From the NCBI GenBank assembly GCA_902363735.1, contig CABJBA010000009.1, positions 1 through 64,000 of the forward strand: a stretch of 64,000 nt of DNA, given 5' to 3'. Position 1 is the stretch's first letter. Each line of letters begins with the position of its first letter. The notes under the pieces are model-generated. The model saw only the letters and a program-made list of their open reading frames with translations, had not been told where the DNA came from and did no database searches. The translations under genes were made by a program, and so were the position numbers. The DNA comes from Clostridiaceae bacterium (lineage in GTDB: Bacteria > Bacillota > Clostridia > Lachnospirales > Lachnospiraceae). Shown piece after piece: positions 26,426 through 34,409 of the stretch.

Positions 26426-26446
26426 CTTATGTAAGTAAAAAAAACA
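26426..26446. promoter_or_regulatory. 21-bp motif upstream of the flavoprotein gene (copy A)
   Basis: A sequence starting CTTATGTA, then GTAAA and AAAACA after one variable base each, lies 106-126 bp before the flavoprotein start. It matches 19 of 21 bases of a second copy at 29263-29283. A TGATAATA -10-like box (26362-26355, minus strand) lies between this motif and the gene. It is the probable binding site of the adjacent DcuR-like regulator. Confidence 0.55.
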
Positions 26447-26591
26447 AAAGAATAAACCTTTTGAGACAGCCTTTTATTGAGTTTTTATACGTACTGCAGA
26501 CTGTTTAATAAAAGATCTTTTAAAGTTTCTTATTCAGTAATTTTTGAACCTGCTGCATCTGCAGTGGCACCTTCCCTTAAGATATCATAAA

Positions 26592-26671
26592 ATCCTCCAA
26601 AAAGTATTTTTCATAATAATTGTTATTCTAAAAAAGCAATTATTATTTTGAAAAACTCTTTATTGGAGGAT
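26592..26671. repeat. 80-bp imperfect palindrome
   Basis: The outer arms ATCCTCCA (26592-26599) and TGGAGGAT (26664-26671) and the inner arms ATAATAATTG (26613-26622) and CAATTATTAT (26637-26646) are perfect complements around a 14-base loop. It follows the carrier stop (26696) and may terminate that operon. Its length, A/T-rich body and sharp ends also fit a small mobile repeat. The remainder of the 26321-26695 gap holds the flavoprotein promoter and no gene. Confidence 0.7.
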
Positions 26672-26695
26672 CTGGTTATATCCTTTTAACTATAT

Positions 26696-27997
26696 TTAAA
26701 ATAATAGCTGAGTCAAAATACTGGCCACAATCAGAATGAGTGCACCGCAGATTCTGGTTGCAATCTGCGCAAATGGCAGAAGTTCCATTCTTTTAGCCGC
26801 TGAAAGAACCGCAATATCTCCTGTTCCGCCCATATTTGTAGTACAAAGCCCTGCCGTAATTGCAGACTCTACCGGATAAAAACCAACCAGATAGCCACCA
26901 ATTCCAGCACCTACTGAAACACTTCCAACTACCACAAAAACAAGAAGCAGATACATAGGACTTACGGCTTTGGCTACTGCACCTAAATCAATCATGGAAA
27001 TTCCAATGCCCACCAAAAGAGCACTGGTCCAGTTCTTCATCACAAACTGGGACCACTGACGGGCGGAATCTTCAAACTTTGCAGGAATAAAGCCAGCTCC
27101 CTTACTGACAGCCACCAGAATAATCATCCATGCATAAGAATGTACTGCAGGAACCAATTTATTAATAATAACCCCCATTAAAAAGAAAACCATTGCAGTG
27201 AGCATTCCAATTCCCAATTCTTCCAGACTGACAGAAGTGTTGCTTTTTTCGCTCATTTCTGAATTGTGATTCCTCATGAGAAGGCCGTTTCCAGTTAGGC
27301 TTGGTTTTATATCTCCCAGTTTTGCAAGCAACCCTGCCCCCACAATTGCCATTACATTTCCCAAAGTAGATGCCGGTATCATTCTTGATATGATGGCGGC
27401 TGAATCCGTATGAAGTGCTTCTGCATACATGCCTGATAAAGGAACCACTCCCGCTCCCATTCCACCTCCCATCATAGGGATTGCCACATACATAATCGCA
27501 TCCACAAACCCATATCCAACCAGATATCCCACTGCGCCAACACTTAAGATTGACACGCTCATGGCACAAAGTGCAACTGGAAGAAACCGTACGGCTGCCT
27601 TTAACAGAAGGGACCTGTCCATACCAAGAATACTTCCGGTAATCAAGGCCGCTATGTAGAAATTTAAAAACCCGGTTTTGTTCATAAATTGATCTACGTT
27701 TTCTACTATATCTTCCGAAATCAAACCACTATAAACCAAAGCAGCCGAAGCAAAGATACACACAATCGCTCCTCCACCTAAAAAGGTTTTAACAATGGGA
27801 AGATTATTTCCAATGATATTAAATAGCCCTCCTAAAATCATCATAACCAGCAATGCCCCGATCATTCCTGAGGGAAGCCACTTCATGGCAATAGAAACCC
27901 CGGTAATTACGGTAAAAGCCAGATAAACAGGCAATGGAATTCCAGATATTTTAATACTGATTCCAGGAATACTCCAAGTACTTTTTTTGTTTTCCAT
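26696..27997 (-). CDS. 2-hydroxycarboxylate transporter (CitS/MleP family)
   Basis: A 433-residue polytopic membrane protein. The two reentrant-loop motifs of the 2HCT family are visible: MMGGGMGAGVVPLSGMYAEAL in the first half and CTTNMGGTGDIAVLSAAKRMELLPFAQIATRI at the end. Members carry malate, citrate or lactate with Na+ or H+, or by exchange. It begins one base after the malic enzyme stop, so the two form an operon; malate is the likeliest substrate. A palindrome follows the stop. Confidence 0.92.
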   Translation of the reverse strand: MENKKSTWSIPGISIKISGIPLPVYLAFTVITGVSIAMKWLPSGMIGALLVMMILGGLFNIIGNNLPIVKTFLGGGAIVCIFASAALVYSGLISEDIVENVDQFMNKTGFLNFYIAALITGSILGMDRSLLLKAAVRFLPVALCAMSVSILSVGAVGYLVGYGFVDAIMYVAIPMMGGGMGAGVVPLSGMYAEALHTDSAAIISRMIPASTLGNVMAIVGAGLLAKLGDIKPSLTGNGLLMRNHNSEMSEKSNTSVSLEELGIGMLTAMVFFLMGVIINKLVPAVHSYAWMIILVAVSKGAGFIPAKFEDSARQWSQFVMKNWTSALLVGIGISMIDLGAVAKAVSPMYLLLVFVVVGSVSVGAGIGGYLVGFYPVESAITAGLCTTNMGGTGDIAVLSAAKRMELLPFAQIATRICGALILIVASILTQLLF

Positions 27998-27998
27998 C

Positions 27999-29168
27999 TT
28001 ACTTTATTACCCCCTGCTCCACAGCTTTTTGTTTCACCGCTTCTGCTACCTCTTTTGCTACACGTTCATCGAAGGCACCTGGTATGATGTATTCCTCTGT
28101 CAAATCTTCTTCCTTTATAATTCCTGCAATCGCATAAGCAGCCGCAACTTTCATCTCTTCCGTGATGTCCGTGGCCCTTGCATCAAGTGCTCCACGGAAG
28201 ATTCCTGGAAATACCAGCACATTGTTAATCTGGTTGGGGAAATCGGACCGTCCTGTTGCAATAATCCTCGCTCCTCCCTCTTTTGCTTCCTCCGGCATGA
28301 TTTCAGGTGTTGGATTTGCCATCGCAAACACAATCGCATCTTTTGCCATAGAAGCAACCATCTGGGAAGTAACGACTCCGGGAGCCGAAACTCCGATAAA
28401 GATATCTCTTCCTTCCATGATATCTTTTAAATTTCCCCGCTTATTTTCCAAGTTTGTAACCTGAGCCATGGTCTTCTGGGCATCGTTCATCCACTCTTCC
28501 CCTTCTGCCAGCGCTCCCTTTTTATCAACCAGAATAATATCCTTCATTCCAATGGATAATAAAAGTTTGCATATTGAGATACCGGCAGATCCCGCTCCAT
28601 TGATAACCGTTTTTACCTCTTCAATTTTCTTCCCGGCTACCTTTAAGGCATTAATAATTCCGGCCGATACCACAATTGCAGTTCCATGCTGATCATCATG
28701 AAATACCGGAATATCCAGTTCTTCTTTCAAACGGCGTTCTATTTCAAAACATCTTGGAGCTGAAATATCCTCCAGATTAATCCCTCCAAAACCAGGTGCC
28801 AAATAGCGTACGGTTTTGATGATTTCCTCTGTATCTTTTGTATCCAGACAAATAGGGAATGCATCCACTCCGCCAAAAACTTTAAAAAGAATCGATTTTC
28901 CTTCCATTACCGGCATTGCTGCTTCGGGGCCAATATCCCCTAACCCCAGCACTGCTGTTCCGTCTGTAACTACAGCCACCAGATTCCCTTTTGCCGTATA
29001 GGTGTATACCTGAGATTTATCATCTCTGATTTTTCTGCATGGTTCGGCCACACCCGGTGTATATGCAGTGCTCAAATCCTCTCTGCATTTTACTTCTACC
29101 TTTGAGATTACTTCTATTTTTCCTTTGTTTTTTTTGTGCAGCTCCAGTGCAAGCTTGTTATAATCCAT
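27999..29168 (-). CDS. malic enzyme (malate dehydrogenase, decarboxylating)
   Basis: A 389-residue short-form bacterial malic enzyme, converting malate to pyruvate and CO2 with NAD(P)H formation. It shows STAYTPGVAEPC with the catalytic Tyr, the metal and substrate region DIPVFHDDQHGTAIV, the nucleotide motif GAGSAGIS, and FAMANPTPEI. An AAGGTG-type site precedes the ATG. It is first in an operon with the 2HCT carrier and is divergent from the DcuS-like kinase. Cofactor preference cannot be read with certainty. Confidence 0.95.
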   Translation of the reverse strand: MDYNKLALELHKKNKGKIEVISKVEVKCREDLSTAYTPGVAEPCRKIRDDKSQVYTYTAKGNLVAVVTDGTAVLGLGDIGPEAAMPVMEGKSILFKVFGGVDAFPICLDTKDTEEIIKTVRYLAPGFGGINLEDISAPRCFEIERRLKEELDIPVFHDDQHGTAIVVSAGIINALKVAGKKIEEVKTVINGAGSAGISICKLLLSIGMKDIILVDKKGALAEGEEWMNDAQKTMAQVTNLENKRGNLKDIMEGRDIFIGVSAPGVVTSQMVASMAKDAIVFAMANPTPEIMPEEAKEGGARIIATGRSDFPNQINNVLVFPGIFRGALDARATDITEEMKVAAAYAIAGIIKEEDLTEEYIIPGAFDERVAKEVAEAVKQKAVEQGVIK

Positions 29169-29262
29169 AATCTTTCACCTTTCCCTTTCGTTAACTTGTT
29201 AATATAGTTTTTATATTATCACTGATTACGGCCCTTTAACATCTTGTGAACATTATTAAAGG

Positions 29263-29283
29263 CTTATGTAGGTAAAGAAAACA
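29263..29283. promoter_or_regulatory. 21-bp motif between malic enzyme and sensor kinase genes (copy B)
   Basis: This copy differs from that at 26426-26446 only at positions 9 and 15. It lies 95-115 bp upstream of the malic enzyme start, almost the same distance as the other copy from its gene. A TGATAATA -10-like box (29221-29214, minus strand) follows. It is also about 70 bases upstream of the kinase start, so it could serve both directions. Confidence 0.55.
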
Positions 29284-29352
29284 GATTTTAAAATTATCTC
29301 GTTGATTTTCCATTCTGCATCTAATACAATAAGGGTATCAGGAGGGGATGGC

Positions 29353-30969
29353 ATGAACGAAAAACCATTGGAATACCAAATATATGTTTCCCAAGTCTTC
29401 AGCATCATCCTTGCTATTTTACTGTCCTTGGGTGTGTCTCTGCATTATAATCTGGTGACAAACAGAAATTCTCTGGATATGAATATTAAAAACGCCGGTA
29501 TCTTTATCTCCAGAATGCCTGGAGTGGCAGATATGTTAAAAAAAGAACAGCCCTCGGAATCCTTTAACAAACACATAGATATGCTGATTGAGGAACTGGA
29601 TTATATTGATGTTGTTACCATCTGTAATATTGACAGCATCCGTTTTTATCATAATAATAAGGCGCTGATTGGAAAAAGCTTTGTGGGCGGTGATGAAACG
29701 CCTATTTTAAATGGTTCTTCTCCATACATCACAAACGGAAAAGGAACTCTTGGAAGTCAGCGCCGTGCATTCTTTTCCATTATGGATGAGCAGGGGCAAA
29801 TTCTTGGCTTTGTAATGGTCTCTGTACTGACCACTAACATTTCCCAGAGCACAAGAAATATTCTTCTTGTATTTTTCCTTTTAGCTCTGGCACTTCTTTC
29901 CATTGGTTTTATTGTCTCCGGTATACTATACAACCGATTGAAAAGGATTCTTTTGGGTTATAGGCCTGAAGAATTGCGCAAGATACATATTGAAAGGAAA
30001 GAAGTACTTGACGCCCTGGAAGAAGGAATCTTTGCTATTAACGCCAAAGGAGAATTGAGTCTGATCAATGAATCAGCAAAAAAATTACTGGATCTGGATA
30101 TCATGCCTGAATATGGAACAATACTTACCGATTTATATCCAGAAACCAGACTTCCTCATGTCCTTCAGACAGGTATACCGGAATATAATATCAGTCTTAT
30201 GATAAAAGGAAAGCACATCATATCAAATCGGATCCCCATCATAGAAAACGGAAAAACTACAGGTGCTGTATCCATTTTCCGCAATAAAACGGAATACACC
30301 CGTCTGGCAGAGGAATTAACGGGAGCACGGTATATGGTGGAAACACTGCGTGTATTAAACCATGAATTTAAAAATAAGCTTCATGTGATCCTGGGTTTTA
30401 TCGAAATGGGACAGCCGGAGAAAGTGACTGATTATATCATTAACACAAGCATGTCTTCCACTCTGGCTATCAGTGAAGTTACAAAACAAATACAAGTTTC
30501 CAGCATAGCCGCCCTTTTAATCGGGAAAATTATCCGTGCCGGTGAGCTGGGCATCAGCCTCACCATCAAGCCGGATAGCTCCTGTACAGAGTCAGAACTT
30601 CATCTACCTGTTGATTTATATATTACCATTCTGGGGAATCTGATTGAAAATGCGATTGAAGAATTAAATGATCAAAACAACGCCATTAAAGAAATTAATG
30701 TGGGTATCAATATATGGCAATCCGGAAGCATCCTTTCTGTTGATGATACCGGAAGTGGAATCCCTGTTGACATGCAGGATAAAATCTTTGAAAGAGGATT
30801 TTCCACAAAGGGCGAGGGACGCGGATCTGGTATGTTCCTGATCAACAAGCTGGTATATCAGCATCATGGAAACATTGATATGATATCCGAAGAAAATACC
30901 GGCACTTCATTTACTATCACCTTTGCAGAGGAGGAATATCATGTATCAGGTAATAATTATAGAAGATGA
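29353..30969 (+). CDS. DcuS/CitA-family sensor histidine kinase
   Basis: A 538-residue membrane kinase: helix at about 14-32, extracytoplasmic PAS domain (33-165), helix at 168-192, cytoplasmic PAS (about 215-310), then a DcuS/CitA-type kinase core with His337 (LNHEFKNKLHVILG) and HATPase motifs. Ligand residues Arg97, His100, Phe110 and Arg137 keep exactly the spacing of DcuS Arg107, His110, Phe120 and Arg147, which bind C4-dicarboxylates. AGGAGGGG supports the ATG at 29353. It probably senses malate, fumarate or citrate outside the cell. Confidence 0.94.
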   Translation: MNEKPLEYQIYVSQVFSIILAILLSLGVSLHYNLVTNRNSLDMNIKNAGIFISRMPGVADMLKKEQPSESFNKHIDMLIEELDYIDVVTICNIDSIRFYHNNKALIGKSFVGGDETPILNGSSPYITNGKGTLGSQRRAFFSIMDEQGQILGFVMVSVLTTNISQSTRNILLVFFLLALALLSIGFIVSGILYNRLKRILLGYRPEELRKIHIERKEVLDALEEGIFAINAKGELSLINESAKKLLDLDIMPEYGTILTDLYPETRLPHVLQTGIPEYNISLMIKGKHIISNRIPIIENGKTTGAVSIFRNKTEYTRLAEELTGARYMVETLRVLNHEFKNKLHVILGFIEMGQPEKVTDYIINTSMSSTLAISEVTKQIQVSSIAALLIGKIIRAGELGISLTIKPDSSCTESELHLPVDLYITILGNLIENAIEELNDQNNAIKEINVGINIWQSGSILSVDDTGSGIPVDMQDKIFERGFSTKGEGRGSGMFLINKLVYQHHGNIDMISEENTGTSFTITFAEEEYHVSGNNYRR

Positions 30970-31621
30970 TCCCATGGTGGCTTCCATTAACAGACAATAT
31001 GTGGAATTAAACAAGTATTTAAAGGTGACTGGTCAGTTTTCCAATGGAAAAGAAGCACTTGACTACCTGAAGAATCATCCTGCAGATCTGGCAATTATGG
31101 ATGTTTATATGCCGGTAATGGGCGGAGTGGAACTTCTTACTGAGATACGAAAGCTTCAAAAACACATAGATGTCATTATGGTAACTGCAGCAACCGATGC
31201 CTCCCATGTAAAGCAGCTGCTAGGTCTGGGAGTCATTGATTATCTGGTGAAGCCTTTTGAATACGTTCGTTTTAATCATGCACTGGCACGGTTTATGGAA
31301 CATCAGGAACTGCTCAGGCAGGAGACATTCTCTCAGCAGCAGCTGGACTCTATTTTTGAACTTTCCACAGGACCTCATTCTCAGCGAGAGGGCCTTAGAA
31401 AGGGACTTCAGGAAAAAACTCTGTATACCATTTTGTCCTATATAAAGGAGCATCCTGACAATGCCCTTACCAGTGAAACGATTGCAGAAGAGGTTCATTT
31501 ATCTCGTGTAACAGTCCGCAGATATATGAACTATCTTCTGGATAAAAAACAGATTGTCAGTGATATTGATTATTCTACTGGTGGACGGCCTTCCATTATA
31601 TACCGGTATATAAAAGAATAA
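30941..31621 (+). CDS. CitB/DcuR-family response regulator
   Basis: A 226-residue regulator: receiver domain with E8-D9-D10 pocket, phosphoacceptor D54 (AIMDVYMPVMGG) and Lys in DYLVKPFE; a linker; and a C-terminal helix-turn-helix (LTSETIAEEVHLSRVTVRRYMNYL) of the DcuR/CitB kind. The ATG at 30941 follows GGAGG and lies inside the kinase gene (29-bp overlap). It likely activates the malic enzyme-carrier operon and the flavoprotein gene through the shared 21-bp motif. Confidence 0.94.
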   Translation: MYQVIIIEDDPMVASINRQYVELNKYLKVTGQFSNGKEALDYLKNHPADLAIMDVYMPVMGGVELLTEIRKLQKHIDVIMVTAATDASHVKQLLGLGVIDYLVKPFEYVRFNHALARFMEHQELLRQETFSQQQLDSIFELSTGPHSQREGLRKGLQEKTLYTILSYIKEHPDNALTSETIAEEVHLSRVTVRRYMNYLLDKKQIVSDIDYSTGGRPSIIYRYIKE

Positions 31622-31645
31622 CAGGTGAAAAATTTTCACCTGTTA
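31619..31645. terminator. bidirectional terminator overlapping the regulator stop codon
   Basis: A 27-base near-perfect palindrome (TAACAGGTGAAAA, one centre base, then the complement) begins at the stop codon of the response regulator and lies 9 bases past the end of trmL on the other strand. The centre is A/T-rich, so the hairpin tip would be small. Confidence 0.75.
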
Positions 31646-31653
31646 CCTTTACC

Positions 31654-32166
31654 TTATAAATTCTCAACTTCCTTCCAGTGCAGATGATGAAGCTCTCCCT
31701 CCATGGTCATATGCTCAAAACCATTTTGGCGGAAAGCCTCGTACAGAACAATGGAAACGGAGTTTGACAAGTTCAAGGACCTGATATCTCCCCACATGGG
31801 AATCCTGACACAGCGGTCCTGATTTTTCAAAAGAATATCCTCTGGAATTCCTGCGCTTTCTTTGCCGAACATAATAAAACAGTCAGGGTCGTAAGATACC
31901 TCCGTATACACATGCTGCCCCTTTGTGGTGGCCATGTAGATTTTAGCTTGGGGATTTCGGTCCAGGAAATCCTGATAATCACTGTATATGTTCACATCCA
32001 GCTTATCCCAGTAATCCAGTCCTGCCCGTTTAATAAGCTTGTCATTGAGCTTAAATCCCAATGGTTCAATCAGATGCAGCCTTGTATTGGTAGCTACGCA
32101 GGTCCGTCCGATATTTCCGGTATTGGCCGGCATTTCCGGCTCTAATAACACCACATTCATATGCAT
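31654..32166 (-). CDS. trmL: tRNA (cytidine(34)-2'-O)-methyltransferase
   Basis: A 170-residue SPOUT-fold methyltransferase that modifies the wobble base of tRNA-Leu. Family motifs are VVLLEPEMPANTGNIGRTC, FGKESAGIPEDIL and the knot sequence IPMWGDIRSLNLSNSVSIVLYEA. The start overlaps the aminotransferase stop (TAATG); a second in-frame ATG two codons later is possible. It is the last gene of a long minus-strand operon. Confidence 0.94.
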   Translation of the reverse strand: MHMNVVLLEPEMPANTGNIGRTCVATNTRLHLIEPLGFKLNDKLIKRAGLDYWDKLDVNIYSDYQDFLDRNPQAKIYMATTKGQHVYTEVSYDPDCFIMFGKESAGIPEDILLKNQDRCVRIPMWGDIRSLNLSNSVSIVLYEAFRQNGFEHMTMEGELHHLHWKEVENL

Positions 32167-33335
32167 TACGCCTTTCCATCCAGTTTGTTCACAAAGCGGC
32201 TGATGCGGCTTAAGGCTTCCTTTAAGTTTTTCAGAGAATAAGCATAGGAAACCCGCAGAAATCCTTCTCCGCAGTCTCCAAATGCAGTGCCTGGCACAAC
32301 CGCCACTTTCTCCTCCCGCAGCAGCCTGGTGGCAAACTCATCAGAAGTCATACCAAACCGTTTAATGCTGGGGAACATATAAAAGGCTCCGTAAGGCTCA
32401 AAGCATTCCAATCCCATCTCCTCAAAGGCATGCTTTAGATAGCGCCGTCTTTGGTCATAGGATTCTCTCATTGCCTGGACATCCTTATCTCCATCTCTGA
32501 GAGCCGCTATAGCGGCGTACTGGCTGGTGGTGGGAGCACACATAATGGCAAACTGATGAATTTTCAACATTTGTTCTAAAATCAGCCTGGGAGCTGCTGC
32601 ATAGCCAAGACGCCAGCCGGTCATTGCGTAGGATTTAGAAAAACCATTAATGAGAACGGTCCGTTCCTTCATGCCCGGAAGGGCTGCAATAGTAGTGTGC
32701 TCACCGCCATAAGTAAGCTCAGCATAAATTTCATCGGATATAATAAATAAGTCCTTTTCAACCACAATCTCAGCGATTTTTTCCAGCTCCTCTTTCACCA
32801 TGACAGCTCCTGTAGGATTGTTGGGAAAGGGCAGTACCAGAACCTTGGTCTTTGGAGTGATCTTTTCCAGCAGCTTCTCCGGCGTCAGCTTAAATTCATC
32901 TTTTTCTTCCAATTCAATGATCACCGGAACGCCGTTTGCAAGAATGGTGCAGGGGACATAGGAAACGTAGCTGGGCTGTGGAATCAGCACCTCATCGCCT
33001 GGGTCCAGCATGGCTCTTAAAGCCACATCGATAGCCTCACTGCCCCCTACCGTCACCATTACCTCATGATCCGGGTCGTAGAAAACACCAAAGCGCCTGT
33101 TTAAATAGCTGCATATCTCAACTTTTAATTCCTTAAGCCCCGCATTGGAAGTGTAAAAGGTCCGTCCTTTTTCCAGGGAATAAATTCCCTCCTCCCGGAT
33201 ATGCCAGGGTGTATCAAAATCAGGCTCTCCTACGCCTAAGGAAATGGCATCTTTCATTTCACTGACAATATCAAAAAACTTCCGTATTCCAGAAGGGGGA
33301 ATCGTTACGATCCGGTCTGACAATGGATTTCTCAT
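32166..33335 (-). CDS. class I/II PLP-dependent aminotransferase
   Basis: A 389-residue aminotransferase of the aspartate aminotransferase fold. Visible features are the N-terminal SLGVGEPDFDTPWHI, the PLP-phosphate region, PFPNNPTGAVM, IISDEIYAELTYGG and the Schiff-base lysine in NGFSKSYAMTGWRLGYAAAP. The substrate is not evident; PatA-like enzymes of this kind act on aromatic or branched amino acids. It overlaps the upstream Lrp-type regulator by 4 bp, a common pairing in Firmicutes. Confidence 0.93.
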   Translation of the reverse strand: MRNPLSDRIVTIPPSGIRKFFDIVSEMKDAISLGVGEPDFDTPWHIREEGIYSLEKGRTFYTSNAGLKELKVEICSYLNRRFGVFYDPDHEVMVTVGGSEAIDVALRAMLDPGDEVLIPQPSYVSYVPCTILANGVPVIIELEEKDEFKLTPEKLLEKITPKTKVLVLPFPNNPTGAVMVKEELEKIAEIVVEKDLFIISDEIYAELTYGGEHTTIAALPGMKERTVLINGFSKSYAMTGWRLGYAAAPRLILEQMLKIHQFAIMCAPTTSQYAAIAALRDGDKDVQAMRESYDQRRRYLKHAFEEMGLECFEPYGAFYMFPSIKRFGMTSDEFATRLLREEKVAVVPGTAFGDCGEGFLRVSYAYSLKNLKEALSRISRFVNKLDGKA

Positions 33336-33814
33336 GGAGTAATCAGCATCCTTTCATCGATGGTTTCTTCTGCAAGAACAGTGCCATGGTCTTTATATTT
33401 TTTCAGGACGAAATGGGTCGCAGTGCTTAACACCGATTCCATGGGGGAAAGTTTTTCGGAAACAAACTGAGCTACCTGCCTCATAGTTCTTCCTTCAATA
33501 AACACGGTAAAGTCAAAGGCTCCTGACATAAGATATACTGCATTTACCTCACTGTACTGGTAGATGCGCTCCGCAATCTTGTCAAATCCCATACCCCTCT
33601 GGGGAGTTACCTTAACCTCAATGAGAGCCACCACTTTCTCATCACTGGTATTGTCCCAGTTAATCAGAGTATGGTAGCCGCAGATTATCCTCTCTTTTTC
33701 CATTTCCGCAATTTCATTGGCAATGGCAGTCTCGCTTTCCCCTAAAAGAATCGCCAGGTCCTTTAAATCAATTCTGCTGTTTTTTTCAATCACTGCCAGT
33801 ATCTTTTCCCTCAT
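33332..33814 (-). CDS. Lrp/AsnC-family transcriptional regulator
   Basis: A 160-residue protein with an N-terminal helix-turn-helix (IDLKDLAILLGESETAIANEIAEME) and a C-terminal ligand-binding (RAM) domain (VVALIEVKVTPQRGMGFDKIAERI). The ATG at 33814 is eight bases after GGAGG; a Met seven codons earlier overlaps the previous gene. It probably responds to an amino acid and may control the overlapping aminotransferase gene. Confidence 0.92.
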   Translation of the reverse strand: MREKILAVIEKNSRIDLKDLAILLGESETAIANEIAEMEKERIICGYHTLINWDNTSDEKVVALIEVKVTPQRGMGFDKIAERIYQYSEVNAVYLMSGAFDFTVFIEGRTMRQVAQFVSEKLSPMESVLSTATHFVLKKYKDHGTVLAEETIDERMLITP

Positions 33815-33831
33815 AATACTTACCTCCTGCT

Positions 33832-34401
33832 TCATTCTGCCAAAACCTTATAAATCTCATCCCTTGAGGGGCGCTCTAAATAGCCAGTGCTCTCTTCATG
33901 AGTGATAATTCTCTTGATTCCGTCCGTTACCTTGCCTATGACGGCCCCCGGAATCCCTTCTTTCTCTAAAGCCAGTACTAAATCTCCTCCGTTGTCAGCC
34001 AAAAGAACCAGACAGCCGGTAGAGAAAAGGCGGTACGGATTTAAATCGTACCGCTCACATATCTCAATGGTCTCCTGTTTAACGGGAATTTTCCTCAGGG
34101 TAAAGCAGATTCCTGTCATATATGCCCCTGATAAATCCCAAAGGGCCTTTAACACTCCGCCTTCCCCTGCCGCCTCGCATTCTGATGCGCCGGCTTTTTC
34201 CCACTGCTTTAAGTTTCCTTCTAAGGCCATACCCTCATTTTCCAGTATACGGTTCATGTACTCCTCAGAGAACCAATGACACAAGTCTCCTTTTTTATGT
34301 TTCACAATTTCTACAGTTCCCCAAAGCCCGGCATATCCGGCTATCACAATATCCTGCCCAGGCTTCATGATCCCTGCATTTTCTCTTTCAATCCGTCTCA
34401 T
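33832..34401 (-). CDS. orphan AIR-synthase C-terminal domain protein (HypE-like)
   Basis: A 189-residue protein resembling only the C-terminal half of HypE/PurM/SelD-type proteins: GEGGVLKALWDLSGA, then IPVKQETIEICERYDLNPYRLFSTGCLVLL and a final AVIGKVTDGI. The N-terminal ATP-binding domain normally present is missing, and the usual DPTRGG is degenerate. With no partner gene beside it, the function is unknown. The ATG at 34401 has weak AGGAA upstream; a Met at residue 12 is an alternative. Confidence 0.8.
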   Translation of the reverse strand: MRRIERENAGIMKPGQDIVIAGYAGLWGTVEIVKHKKGDLCHWFSEEYMNRILENEGMALEGNLKQWEKAGASECEAAGEGGVLKALWDLSGAYMTGICFTLRKIPVKQETIEICERYDLNPYRLFSTGCLVLLADNGGDLVLALEKEGIPGAVIGKVTDGIKRIITHEESTGYLERPSRDEIYKVLAE

Positions 34402-34409
34402 ACCGATTC

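Noticed and set aside
26592..26671. Palindrome as a CRISPR repeat or origin element
   Set aside because: There is only one unit, with no spacers, no cas genes and no iteron-like repeats nearby.
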